From positions 1,116,001 to 1,180,000 of the forward strand of contig NZ_JAFMOF010000004.1 in the NCBI RefSeq assembly GCF_017349075.1: 64,000 bases of DNA, read 5' to 3'. The notes beneath the pieces were generated by a model that worked only from the letters and a program-made list of their open reading frames with translations, searched no databases and was not told where the DNA came from. A program made the position numbers and the translations under genes. Of the stretch, positions 33,932-42,940 are shown in pieces. This stretch comes from Streptomyces triculaminicus. Its GTDB lineage: Bacteria; Actinomycetota; Actinomycetes; Streptomycetales; Streptomycetaceae. Positions within the stretch are counted from its first letter, which is position 1. Each line of letters starts with the position of its first letter.

Positions 33932-35137
33932 ATGGGCCGCCTGGCGCAGACCGAAGGACTGACGGACGTCCAGCGGGAAATCCTCGCGACCGTCCGTGAA
34001 TTCGTCGACAAAGAGATCATTCCGGTCGCCACCGAGCTGGAGCACCGCGACGAATACCCCACCCGGATAGTCGAGGGGCTGAAGGAACTCGGCCTGTTCG
34101 GCCTGATGATCCCCGAGGAGTACGGCGGGCTGGGTGAGTCTCTTCTCACATACGCGCTGTGCGTCGAGGAGATCGCCCGGGGCTGGATGAGTGTGTCGGG
34201 AATCATCAATACGCACTTCATCGTGGCCTACATGCTCAAGCAGCACGGCACCCGGGAACAGAAGGATCATTTCCTGCCGCGGATGGCGGCGGGCGAGGTC
34301 CGGGGCGCGTTCTCGATGTCGGAGCCGGGGCTGGGCTCGGATGTGTCGGCCATCACATCCAAGGGTGTGCGGGACGGCGACGACTTCCTGCTGACCGGCC
34401 AGAAGATGTGGCTGACCAACGGCGGCTCCTCGACCCTGGTGGCGGTGCTGTGCCGCACGGACGAGGGACACCCCGAGGGGACCGCGCCGCATAAGTCGAT
34501 GACCACCTTCCTGATCGAGAAGGAGCCCGGATTCGGGCAGGTCAAGCCGGGTCTGACCATCCCCGGCAAGATCGAGAAGATGGGCTACAAGGGCGTCGAC
34601 ACCACCGAACTGATCATGGACGGCCTGCGCGTTCCGGCCGACCGGGTCCTCGGCGGGGCCACCGGCCGCGGCTTCTACCAGATGATGGACGGCGTCGAGG
34701 TGGGGCGGGTGAACGTCGCGGCGCGTGGCTGCGGCGTCGCACAGCGTGCCTTCGAACTGGGCGTTTCCTACGCCCAGCAGCGTCACACCTTCGGAAAGGC
34801 CATCGCCCAGCATCAGGCCATTCAGTTCAAATTGGCAGAAATGGCTACGAAGGTCGAAGCCGCCCATGCGATGATGGTGAACGCGGCGCGCAAGAAGGAC
34901 TCGGGTCAGCGCAACGACCTCGAGGCCGGAATGGCCAAATACCTGGCCTCCGAGTACTGCAAGGAGGTCGTCGAGGACGCCTTCCGCATCCACGGCGGCT
35001 ACGGCTTCTCGAAGGAGTACGAGATCGAGCGTCTCTACCGGGAGGCGCCGATGCTTCTGATCGGTGAAGGTACGGCCGAGATCCAGAAAATGATCATCGG
35101 GCGCCGACTGCTCGAGGACTACCGAATCCACGGGTAA
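33932..35137 (+). CDS. Acyl-CoA dehydrogenase, probable methylsuccinyl-CoA dehydrogenase
   Basis: FAD enzyme of about 401 aa, predicted to oxidise (2S)-methylsuccinyl-CoA to mesaconyl-CoA. Family signatures: GLMIPEEYGGLGESLLTYAL, AFSMSEPGLGSDVSAI, WLTNGGSSTLVAVL, QRHTFGKAIAQHQAIQFKLA, IHGGYGFSKEYEIERLYREA and LLIGEGTAEIQKMIIGRRL with the catalytic-base Glu. It lacks the ~150-residue N-terminal extension of proteobacterial Mcd, so it is a standard-size dehydrogenase; the substrate rests on operon context. ATG 33932 (GGGAG seven bases upstream) is preferred to GTG 33926. It ends the five-gene operon. Confidence 0.92.
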   Translation: MGRLAQTEGLTDVQREILATVREFVDKEIIPVATELEHRDEYPTRIVEGLKELGLFGLMIPEEYGGLGESLLTYALCVEEIARGWMSVSGIINTHFIVAYMLKQHGTREQKDHFLPRMAAGEVRGAFSMSEPGLGSDVSAITSKGVRDGDDFLLTGQKMWLTNGGSSTLVAVLCRTDEGHPEGTAPHKSMTTFLIEKEPGFGQVKPGLTIPGKIEKMGYKGVDTTELIMDGLRVPADRVLGGATGRGFYQMMDGVEVGRVNVAARGCGVAQRAFELGVSYAQQRHTFGKAIAQHQAIQFKLAEMATKVEAAHAMMVNAARKKDSGQRNDLEAGMAKYLASEYCKEVVEDAFRIHGGYGFSKEYEIERLYREAPMLLIGEGTAEIQKMIIGRRLLEDYRIHG

Positions 35138-35316
35138 TTGTCTGATTTAGGGAGATTTGGCGGCTTTACAACAGAGAAGAAGATCACACACTGTCATCAC
35201 TGTTCGGCCATCGACTGGCCCTGGCGCTTAGCCAGTTGCCACCCGCAACCGATAGCATCCCGGGAAAGCCGCCGTCCCCCGATCGTTCGCGGCACCCTCC
35301 GCTACGAAGGTCACCC

Positions 35317-35973
35317 ATGCCCCACAGCTCTTCCTCTGCACCTCGCGTCAGCCTCCGCGGCGTACGCCTCGCGCGCGGAGCATCGCCGTGGCTCCTGCCG
35401 ACCGTCGCCACCGCCGCGGTCAGCCTCTCCCAGGCCCGCCGTTCCGGCCGCTGGGCGGCGCTGGCCGTGCCCACCACCGCACTCGCGGCGGGCATGCTGT
35501 GGTTCTTCCGCGACCCCGATCGCGAGATCGCCCAGGGCCGGGTCATCAGCCCGGCCGACGGCGTGGTGCAGAGCATCATGCCCTGGAAGGACGGACGAAC
35601 CCGCGTCGCGATCTTCATGAGCCCGCTCAACGTCCACGTCAACCGCGCGCCGATGTCCGGCACGGTGACGTCGGTCGAGCACATCCCCGGCGGGTTCGTT
35701 CCGGCTTTCAACAAGGAGAGCGAGAACAACGAGCGCGTCGTCTGGCACTTCGACACCGAGCTCGGTGACATCGAGATGGTCCAGATCGCCGGCGCCGTCG
35801 CCCGCCGCATCGTGCCGTACATCGACGCGGACACCAAGGTGGAGCAGGGCGACCGTATCGGCCTGATCCGGTTCGGCTCGCGCGTCGACATCTACCTCCC
35901 CGAGGGCGTCGAGGTCGCGGTCGAGGTCGGCCAGGCCACCACGGCAGGGGTGACCCGCATTGACCGCGATTGA
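35317..35973 (+). CDS. psd: Phosphatidylserine decarboxylase
   Basis: Makes phosphatidylethanolamine from phosphatidylserine. The 218-aa, short archaeal-type proenzyme shows a membrane-associated N-terminus (LLPTVATAAVSLSQ, ALAAGMLWFFRDPDREI), ISPADGVVQSI, FMSPLNVHVNRAPMSG, NNERVVWHF, GAVARRIVP and IRFGSRVDIYLPEG. Self-cleavage at the Gly-Ser of FGSRV should give the pyruvoyl group. The ATG at 35317 has GAAGG six bases upstream. The 179-bp gap before it includes an AT-richer stretch at 35140-35200 likely to hold the promoter. The 3' end overlaps pssA by 14 bp. Confidence 0.95.
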   Translation: MPHSSSSAPRVSLRGVRLARGASPWLLPTVATAAVSLSQARRSGRWAALAVPTTALAAGMLWFFRDPDREIAQGRVISPADGVVQSIMPWKDGRTRVAIFMSPLNVHVNRAPMSGTVTSVEHIPGGFVPAFNKESENNERVVWHFDTELGDIEMVQIAGAVARRIVPYIDADTKVEQGDRIGLIRFGSRVDIYLPEGVEVAVEVGQATTAGVTRIDRD

Positions 35974-36811
35974 GCCGGACACCCAGGCCGCCTGGGTTCC
36001 CGAGGCGGACGCCGACGACACGGACGACATGCCGCTGTCCACTCGGCTGTCGATAGCGGACACCCTCACCCTGGGCAACGCGATCTGCGGGTTCATGGCG
36101 GTGTACTTCACCACCACCGGCGTCCTCATCCCCCACCTCACGGGGAACGAGGACGGCGGCATGGCCCGCCACAGCGCGGCCACCGCCGTGATACTGATGC
36201 TGCTCGCGTCGGTCTTCGACCTCTTCGACGGGCTCGTGGCGCGCAAGCTGCGCAGCTCGGCGATGGGCGCGGAGCTGGACAACCTCTCGGACCTGATCAG
36301 CTTCGGCCTGGCCCCCGCGTACTTCGTGGTCGTCTGGGGCATGGTCGCCGACGACGCCCACCAGCGGGTGTCGGCGGTCGCCGCGATCGTGGTCCTGCTG
36401 GCCGTGGTGCTGCGGCTCGCCCGCTTCTCCTGCGTCCAGCTGCGGGACGGGATCTTCCAGGGCATGCCGAGCCCCTTCGGCGCGCTGACGGTCGTCTCGA
36501 TCGTGCTGCTGGAGCTGCCCTTCGTGCCGACGCTGCTCGCGATCATGGGCGTGGCGTGGCTGATGGTCAGCCGGGTCGAGTACCCCAAGCCGCGCGGGCC
36601 GCTGGCCGTGGCCATGCTCAGCTGGATCGTGCTCAGCATGGGCCTGCTGGCCGCCTGGGCCTTCGACGCGCCGGGCGGTGAGCTCCTGCTCCAGACGGGC
36701 TGCGCCCTGCAGGTCGTCCTCGGTGCGGTGATCCCCCTGTTCGCCACGGCGCGCCGGGTGAACACCTTCCGCGACAACCGTCGCGAGGCACGGGCCGCGC
36801 AGCTTCCGTAG
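35960..36811 (+). CDS. pssA: CDP-diacylglycerol-serine O-phosphatidyltransferase
   Basis: Membrane enzyme that makes phosphatidylserine, substrate of the adjacent Psd. The 283-aa protein has the CDP-alcohol phosphatidyltransferase signature complete: DG-x2-AR-x8-G-x3-D-x3-D in DGLVARKLRSSAMG followed by AELDNLSD, near residues 94-115. About eight hydrophobic helices follow the pattern of the family. The start is a TTG at 35960, with AGGGG nine bases upstream, inside the end of psd; no better start exists before the first conserved block. The overlap implies translational coupling of the two phospholipid genes. Confidence 0.94.
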   Translation: MTAIEPDTQAAWVPEADADDTDDMPLSTRLSIADTLTLGNAICGFMAVYFTTTGVLIPHLTGNEDGGMARHSAATAVILMLLASVFDLFDGLVARKLRSSAMGAELDNLSDLISFGLAPAYFVVVWGMVADDAHQRVSAVAAIVVLLAVVLRLARFSCVQLRDGIFQGMPSPFGALTVVSIVLLELPFVPTLLAIMGVAWLMVSRVEYPKPRGPLAVAMLSWIVLSMGLLAAWAFDAPGGELLLQTGCALQVVLGAVIPLFATARRVNTFRDNRREARAAQLP

Positions 36812-36855
36812 CGCTGCGCGCGGCTTCGAACGAACGGCGTGTGGGAGCTCTGAGC

Positions 36856-37986
36856 TCAGCCGAGGTAGTCGCGCGCGATGGCCTCGGCGGTCAGTTCCAG
36901 GAGCGGCCCGGCGTCGGCCATGCACCGCCGAGCGTCCGGCTCGAGATCCGTGAGCGCGTACGCGCGCTCGATGCCCGCACCCGCGAGGGCGGCGGGGCCG
37001 AGGGCCAGCCGGCCGCAGACGGCCACCACCGGTGTACCGGACGAGGCCCGGGCCACCCCCACCGGCGCCTTGCCGTGCAGCGTCTGCTCGTCCAGCGAGC
37101 CCTCCCCGGTGACGACGAGGTCCGCCTCCGCCAGCGCCTCGCGGAACCCCAGCACCTCGAGCATCACCTCGATGCCCGGCCGGAAGGCCGCTCCCAGCCC
37201 GGCCAGGGCGCCGTAGCCCAGGCCGCCCGCCGCCCCGGCTCCGGGCGCCCCGGCGAGCTCTCCGCCGTCCAGCACGCGCGCGTAGTGCGCGAGCGCGGCG
37301 TCCAGCACCGCCACGTCCTCGGGCGAGGCGCCCTTCTGCGGCCCGTAGACCGCCGCGGCCCCGCGCGGGCCCGTGAGCGGATTGTCGACGTCGCCGGCGA
37401 GCACGAGGGAGGTCCGGGCGAGCCGTGCCTCGAGCGCGGACAGGTCGGCGTGGTGCAGCGCCGCGAGGGCCGCACCGCCCGGCGCCAGGGTTCTCCCCCG
37501 CGCGTCGGTCAGCCGCGCCCCGAGCGCGGTGAGCATGCCCGCTCCGCCGTCGGTGGTGGCGCTGCCGCCGACCCCCAGCACGATGGTGCGCGCCCCGGCG
37601 TCCAGCGCGGCCAGCAGCAGTTCCCCGGTGCCCCGCGTGGTGGCCGTGAGCGGCGCGAAGGCGCCGTCCGGCAGGAGCCGCAGCCCCGAGGCCTCGGCCA
37701 TCTCCACGACGGCGGTGCCGTCGGCGCCGCGCAGCGCGTACGCCGCGTCCACCGGTTCCCCCAGCGGGCCGGTCACCCGCGCCGCGCGCCGATCGAACCC
37801 GGCGGCCAGCGCGGCCGCGACCGTGCCGTCCCCGCCGTCCGCGACGGGCAGCGCGGTCACGGCCGTGCCCGGCGCGGCGCGCCGCAGTCCGGCGCCCATG
37901 TGCCGGGCGACCTCGAGTGCCGTCAAGGACCCCTTGAACTTGTCCGGGGCCACCAGTACGCGTCGCCGGCGTGTCGTATCCGCCAC
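36856..37986 (-). CDS. Glycerate kinase
   Basis: Phosphorylates glycerate in glyoxylate/glycerate metabolism. The 376-aa protein is of the bacterial GlxK/GarK family: VLVAPDKFKGSLTALEVARH, LPVADGGDGTVAAAL, VEMAEASGLRLLP, TTRGTGELLLAALDAGA, VLGVGGSATTDGGAGMLTAL and LVVTGEGSLDEQTLHGKAPV. It starts at GTG 37986, with GGAGG four to five bases upstream; the open frame beyond to 38490 is noncoding. Glyoxylate released by the ethylmalonyl-CoA lyase could feed glycerate formation, a plausible metabolic link, but the genes are convergent with pssA and not in one operon. Confidence 0.93.
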   Translation of the reverse strand: MADTTRRRRVLVAPDKFKGSLTALEVARHMGAGLRRAAPGTAVTALPVADGGDGTVAAALAAGFDRRAARVTGPLGEPVDAAYALRGADGTAVVEMAEASGLRLLPDGAFAPLTATTRGTGELLLAALDAGARTIVLGVGGSATTDGGAGMLTALGARLTDARGRTLAPGGAALAALHHADLSALEARLARTSLVLAGDVDNPLTGPRGAAAVYGPQKGASPEDVAVLDAALAHYARVLDGGELAGAPGAGAAGGLGYGALAGLGAAFRPGIEVMLEVLGFREALAEADLVVTGEGSLDEQTLHGKAPVGVARASSGTPVVAVCGRLALGPAALAGAGIERAYALTDLEPDARRCMADAGPLLELTAEAIARDYLG

Positions 37987-38121
37987 CGTGCCTCCCCTCA
38001 CCTCTGCCACCTCTGCGTCGAGCCGCCGTGACCCTACCCGGGGGACTGTCGTCGCGCCCATGCCCCGGAGGCGGCGTGCCACCCCGGCCGAACCGGTCGT
38101 TCCCGGCCATAGTGGGGCGTC

Positions 38122-39802
38122 ATGAGCACCGAGAGCACTGATGTGCGCACGCCGAAGGACGAGCCGCCGGACATGCCGCTGGTCGTCATCGGCGGGGCCG
38201 CGGTCCTGGCGGTGGTCGCATGGGCGGCGCTGGGCAAGCATTCGTTCGACCGTGTGTCGACGACGGCCCTGAGCTGGGTGCTGTCCAATTTCGCCTGGCT
38301 CTTCGTGATCGCGGCGGACGCCTTCCTGGTGCTGTGCGTGGTGATCGCCGTCAGCCGTTTCGGGCGGATCAGGCTCGGTGCGGACGACTCCGCTCCGGAG
38401 TTCGGCAATCTCGCGTGGATCGCGATGATGTTCAGCGCCGGCATGGGCATCGGCCTGATGTTCTACGGGGTCGGGGAGCCGCTGCAGCACTTCGTCGTCC
38501 CGCCCCCGGGCAGCGGCGTGCCCCGGCAGCCCCGCCGCCGCCCGTACGGCCCTGGAGTACTCCTTCTTCCACTGGACCCTGCACCCCTGGGCGATCTACG
38601 GCATGGCGGGCCTCGCGCTGGCCTACGCGGGCTTCCGCAAGGGCCGTGGCAACCGCCTCAGCTCCGTGTTCGTCCCGCTGCTCGGCGAGGAGCGGGCGGC
38701 CGGCTGGCCCGGCCGGGCCATCGACCTGCTGGCCGTCTTCGCCACGGTCTTCGGCACCGCGACCAGCCTGGGCCTGGGCGCCCTGCAGGTCTCCAAGGGC
38801 CTGAACATCACCACCGGCGTCCAGGACTCCACCGCCCTGGAGCTGATCATCATCGTCTCGCTGTCGGCGGCGTTCGTGCTCTCGGCCTTCTCGGGGCTGC
38901 ACAAGGGCGTGAAATGGCTGAGCACCCTCAACATCGCGCTGGCCGCCTGCCTGATGCTCTTCGTCTTCCTCCTCGGCCCGACGGTCTTCGTCCTCAACAC
39001 CATCCCGGCGGCCACCGGCGGCTACCTCCACGACCTCATGGTCATGGCCACCCGCACCGGGGCGTTCACCGACTCCGCGTGGCTGGGCGCGTGGACGGTC
39101 TTCTACTGGGCGTGGTGGCTGTCCTGGGCCCCGTTCGTCGGCACGTTCATCGCCCGTATCTCCCACGGCCGGACGATCCGCGAGTTCCTCATCGGCGTCC
39201 TGCTGGTGCCCAGCGGGGCGACGGTGGTGTGGTTCTGCGTGATGGGCGGCAGCGCGCTGCGGCTGGACATGACCGGGACCGCCGACATGGCGGGGACCGT
39301 CCGGGAGGGCGCGGAGGCGTCGCTGTTCGCGCTGCTGGACACCCTGCCGCTGGCCACGCTCACCTCGTGGATCGCGATGGCGCTGGTGATGACGTACTTC
39401 ATCACCAGCGCCGACTCCGCGTCGCTGGTGATGGGATCCCTCTCCAGCCGGGGCGCGCTGCACCCGCGCACCTGGCTGGTGGTGGTGTGGGGCGTGCTGA
39501 TGGCGGCGGTGGCGGCCGTGCTGCTGGTGGCGGGCGGCCTGAAGTCGCTGCAGTCGGCGACGATCCTGGTAGCCCTGCCGTTCGTGCTGGTGATGCTCGC
39601 CCTGTGCTGGTCGCTGCTGACGGAGCTGCGGACCGACCCGGGGGCGGGCCCGGCCCGGCACCACGCCCTGCACGGGCTGGGGGACGCGCTGCGCACGATG
39701 GTCGGCGACGCGCTGACCGAACACGGCCCCGTCCGCCACCCCCGGCTGCGCCGGGTCGCGGAGAGCGCGCGGGAGCGGGGCGAGGACACCGGCGAGGGCT
39801 AG
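38122..39802 (+). CDS. BCCT-family betaine/choline/carnitine transporter (frame disrupted by one base)
   Basis: Sodium- or proton-coupled importer of quaternary-ammonium osmolytes. The first frame runs from ATG 38122 through MMFSAGMGIGLMFYGVGEPL; the second resumes at ARTALEYSFFHWTLHPWAIY and continues with AWTVFYWAWWLSWAPFVGTF, the BCCT Trp signature, and SADSASLVMGSLSSRGA to the stop at 39802. The frames join across the CCCC at 38521-38524; removing one C yields a continuous 559-aa protein with about 12 helices. It is a likely sequencing error; otherwise the transporter would be dead. No clear Shine-Dalgarno precedes the ATG. It is divergent from glycerate kinase. Confidence 0.9.
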
Positions 39803-39823
39803 GGCCCGTGCCGAACCATCGGA

Positions 39824-40342
39824 CTAGAACAGGCGCCCGGCGTCGGCCGGCTCGCCGCCGCCCTCGAAGGCCAGCAGCTGCCGCTTGCGGTCCAGGCCGC
39901 CGCCGTAGCCGGTGAGGCTGCCGTTGGCGCCGATGACGCGGTGGCAGGGGACGATGATGCTGATGGGGTTCTTGCCGTTCGCCAGGCCGACCGCTCGGGA
40001 GGCGCTCGGGGAGCCGATGCGGGCGGCGAGCTCGCCGTAGCTGATCGTCTCGCCGTAGGGGATCCGTCGCAGCTCGTCCCAGACCCGCTGCTGGAACGGC
40101 GTGCCCTCCAGGCGGAGCGGGAGGTCGAAGTCGGTCGCCTCGCCCGCGAAGTAGGCGGTGAGCTGCCGGACCGCCTCCGGGAACGGCCCGCCGTCGTCCC
40201 GCGCCCCGAAGGTCTCCTCGGGCGGCTGGTGGCGATGGCCGAGCATGTACAGGCCGCACAGCACGCCGTCGGCGGCGACGAGGGTCAGCGGCCCGTAGGG
40301 GCTGTCGACGACGGTGTGGACACGGGTGGAGTCGGTGCGCAT
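39824..40342 (-). CDS. ogt: Methylated-DNA--protein-cysteine methyltransferase
   Basis: Suicidal repair enzyme that removes O6-alkyl groups from guanine. The 172-aa protein has the acceptor motif IIVPCHRVIGANGSLTGYGG with the reactive Cys, preceded by GTPFQQRVWDELRRIPYGET and YGELAARIGSPSASRAVGLA, the HTH recognition region. The start at ATG 40342 (MRTDSTRVHTVV) fits the family better than upstream codons, although its Shine-Dalgarno is weak. It is convergent with the BCCT gene, with 21 bp between stops. Confidence 0.95.
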   Translation of the reverse strand: MRTDSTRVHTVVDSPYGPLTLVAADGVLCGLYMLGHRHQPPEETFGARDDGGPFPEAVRQLTAYFAGEATDFDLPLRLEGTPFQQRVWDELRRIPYGETISYGELAARIGSPSASRAVGLANGKNPISIIVPCHRVIGANGSLTGYGGGLDRKRQLLAFEGGGEPADAGRLF

Positions 40343-40442
40343 GGTTCCAGGATGATGCCTGGGGGCGGCATGCGGCTGGCGGATTTCGGACATCGTCCCT
40401 GCCGTCACTTCGCCGCCGTCCCGCCCCGGTACTTCACGACCG

Positions 40443-41861
40443 TCACGCCTCCCGCAGCCGTCGCCAGACCGCCTTCGCCGCGTGGTGCCCGGACATCCCG
40501 TGCACCCCCGGCCCGGGCGGCGTGGCGGACGAGCACAGGAACACGGCGGGATGCGCCGTGGCGTACGGCACGCGCGCCAGCTTGGGCCGGATCAGCAGCC
40601 GCAGCCCCGCGACGGAGCCGGTGGCGATGTCCCCGCCGATGTAGTTGGGGTTGCGCGCGGCGAGCTCCGGCGGCCCGGCCGTGGCCCGCGCCAGGACGCG
40701 GTCGCGGAAGCCCGGCGCGAAGCGCTCGATCTGCCGCTCGATGACCTCGGTGGCGTCGCCCTCCCAGGCGCTCGGCACATGTCCGTAGACCCAGAAGGTG
40801 TGCTTGCCCTCCGGGGCCCGGGTGGGGTCCACGACGCCGGGCTGGGAGGTGATGAGGAAGGGCACGGACGGGTCGTGGCCGGCGGTGGCGGCGTCCAGGG
40901 CGGCGCCGATCTCCTCGTAGGTGGGGCCGATGTGGATCGTGCCGGCCCGGCGCGCGGGTTCGGCGGTCCAGGGCACCGGGCCGTCCAGCGCGTAGTCGAT
41001 CTTGAATACGCCGGGGCCGTAGCGGAAGTGCTCGTAGGCGTTGCCCAGGCCGGCGATGCGGGCGAGCGCGGTCGGCGAGGTGTCGAAGACGAAGGCGCGG
41101 GCGGGCGGCAGGTCGTCGAGGTGCTTGACCTCGAAGCCGGTGTGGATCGTGCCGCCGAGCTCGCGCAGGTACGAGGCGAGGGCGTCGGCGATGGCCTGCG
41201 AGCCGCCGCGCGGGACGGGCCAGCCGCACTCGTGGGCGGCGAGGGCGAACATCATCGCCATGCCGCCGAGCCCGAAGCCGCCGAGCGGCGCGATGCCGTG
41301 GGCGGCCAGCCCCGCGAACAGGGCCCGGGCCTTGGCGTCCCGGAAGCGCGTCCTCGTCAGCAGGGCGGCCGACTGGGCGGCCACCAGGCCGAAGCGCGCG
41401 TACGTGACGGGGTCGGCCGGCAGCCCGTCCCACTGGGTGCGCAGGAAGTCCGCGGCGAGGGTGTCCCACTTGCCGTGGAAGGGCGCCACGAGCCGGCGGT
41501 AGGCGCCCGCGTCGCGCGGGCCGAGCGAGGCGGCCGTCTCGCCGACGCGCCGCGAGAGAACCGCGGCCGTGCCGTCGGGGAAGGGGTGGGCCATCGGCAG
41601 GCCGGGGTGGAGCCACCGCAGGCCGTGCCGGTCCAGCGGCATGGCGGCGAACGCGGGCGAGCGCACGGCGAGGGGATGCACGGCGGAGCACGGGTCGTGG
41701 CGGAAGCCGGGGAGGGTCAGCTCCTCGGTGCGGGCGCCGCCGCCGATGGCGTCGGCGGCCTCGAACACCTCGACCGTCAGGCCGCGGCGGGCCAGTTCCA
41801 CCGCGGCGGTCAGCCCGTTGGGCCCCGCTCCCACGACGACCGCGTCGAGCATGGTGGCCAC
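40443..41861 (-). CDS. FAD-dependent phytoene desaturase-like oxidoreductase
   Basis: A 472-aa flavoprotein of the NAD(P)/FAD amine-oxidase/CrtI-like superfamily. The N-terminal dinucleotide fold is VVVGAGPNGLTAAVELARRG, followed by the FAD motif GGGARTEELTLPGFRHDPCS. GGSQAIADALASYLRELGG and the C-terminal AVFLCSSATPPGPGVHGMSG, a FAD-contacting block, match CrtI-like proteins. There are no carotenoid genes nearby, so the substrate is unknown. GTG 41861 (GGGGAG eight bases upstream) is chosen; ATG 41852 is an alternative. It lies 48 bp downstream of the inositol-phosphatase-like gene on the same strand, possibly co-transcribed. Confidence 0.88.
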   Translation of the reverse strand: MATMLDAVVVGAGPNGLTAAVELARRGLTVEVFEAADAIGGGARTEELTLPGFRHDPCSAVHPLAVRSPAFAAMPLDRHGLRWLHPGLPMAHPFPDGTAAVLSRRVGETAASLGPRDAGAYRRLVAPFHGKWDTLAADFLRTQWDGLPADPVTYARFGLVAAQSAALLTRTRFRDAKARALFAGLAAHGIAPLGGFGLGGMAMMFALAAHECGWPVPRGGSQAIADALASYLRELGGTIHTGFEVKHLDDLPPARAFVFDTSPTALARIAGLGNAYEHFRYGPGVFKIDYALDGPVPWTAEPARRAGTIHIGPTYEEIGAALDAATAGHDPSVPFLITSQPGVVDPTRAPEGKHTFWVYGHVPSAWEGDATEVIERQIERFAPGFRDRVLARATAGPPELAARNPNYIGGDIATGSVAGLRLLIRPKLARVPYATAHPAVFLCSSATPPGPGVHGMSGHHAAKAVWRRLREA

Positions 41862-41909
41862 CGGACGGCTCCCCTCGTCGCCTCACGACCCGCCGGACGC
41901 CCCGTCAGG

Positions 41910-42755
41910 TCAGCCGGCGGATGCCAGCAGGCCCAGGATATGCCGCAGCGTCGGCTCGTCCCGCGCCGCGCTGAACGGCAGGGTGTTGCCGCCCGCGATA
42001 CGGAAGGGCTCGCCGGCGAGCGTCCCGCTCGCGCCGCCCGCCTCGGCGACCAGCAGCAGCCCGGCGGCGTGATCCCAAGGGTTCTCCCAGGAAAAAGCCA
42101 GCCCGTCCAGCCGACCCTGGGCCACGTGCAGGTATTCCAGGCCCGCCGAGCCGCAGGGGCGCGGAGCGATGCCCTCCGTCAGCAGCGCCGCCAGGACGCG
42201 CTTCTCCTCGTCGGTGGTGAAGTCGTAGTGCGATATGGCCACTTCCAGATCGCGGCCCGGCTCGGGCGAGCCGCAGCGCAGCGGCTCACCGTTGAGCGTC
42301 GCCCCGCCGCCGCGGCGGGCGATCGCCATCTGGTCCATGGCGGGGGCGTACGTCCAGGAGGCGAGCAGCTCGCCTCGGTGCGCGAGGCAGACCAGGGTGG
42401 CGAAGCCGGCGTCGCCGTTCACGAACTGCCGGGTGCCGTCGACCGGGTCGACGATCCACACCGGGTCCTCGCCGCGCAGCGCGCGCAGCACGCCCGGGTC
42501 CGCGTAGACGGCCTCCTCGCCGACGACGGCCGAGCCGGGCAGCAGGGCGGTGAGCGCGGCCGTCAAGTGCTCCTCGGCGCGCCGGTCGGCGACGGTCACC
42601 AGGTCGTAGGGGCCGTTCTTCTCGACGATCTCGTCCGTCGCGAGCTGCCGGAAGCGCGGCATGATCTCGGCGGCGGCCGCCTTGCGGACCGTCTCCTCGA
42701 CCTCGTCCAGCCGCCCCGCGAGGAACGCGTCGACCGTGGGAACCATGTGAGCCAT
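41910..42755 (-). CDS. Inositol monophosphatase-family phosphatase
   Basis: Mg-dependent phosphatase of 281 aa. Metal-binding blocks are intact: VVGEEAVYADP (Glu), WIVDPVDGTRQFVNG (the D-P-x-D-G-T motif) and WENPWDHAAGLLLVAEAGG (the C-terminal W-D motif). The family includes inositol-1-phosphatase, CysQ and histidinol-phosphatase HisN; sequence alone does not separate them. The start at ATG 42755 (MAHMVPTVDAFLAG) is chosen over a long open frame that runs into the next gene's promoter. The 185-bp divergent gap to the lipoate ligase gene probably holds both promoters. Confidence 0.9.
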   Translation of the reverse strand: MAHMVPTVDAFLAGRLDEVEETVRKAAAAEIMPRFRQLATDEIVEKNGPYDLVTVADRRAEEHLTAALTALLPGSAVVGEEAVYADPGVLRALRGEDPVWIVDPVDGTRQFVNGDAGFATLVCLAHRGELLASWTYAPAMDQMAIARRGGGATLNGEPLRCGSPEPGRDLEVAISHYDFTTDEEKRVLAALLTEGIAPRPCGSAGLEYLHVAQGRLDGLAFSWENPWDHAAGLLLVAEAGGASGTLAGEPFRIAGGNTLPFSAARDEPTLRHILGLLASAG

Positions 42756-42940
42756 ATGGACATCGAACCACGTCACACCGACATTCGGTGGTGCCCCGGT
42801 GGCCTCGCGACGACATCGCGGTGAACGCCTGTGCGCACCTCGCGCCGCCGCGGCCCCGTGATGATCGGGGACGGAGTTACGGTGGGTTTTCGCCGTCGGC
42901 CGGATGGGCCGGCGGGAGAAACGAAGCTGGAGGGTGCGCC

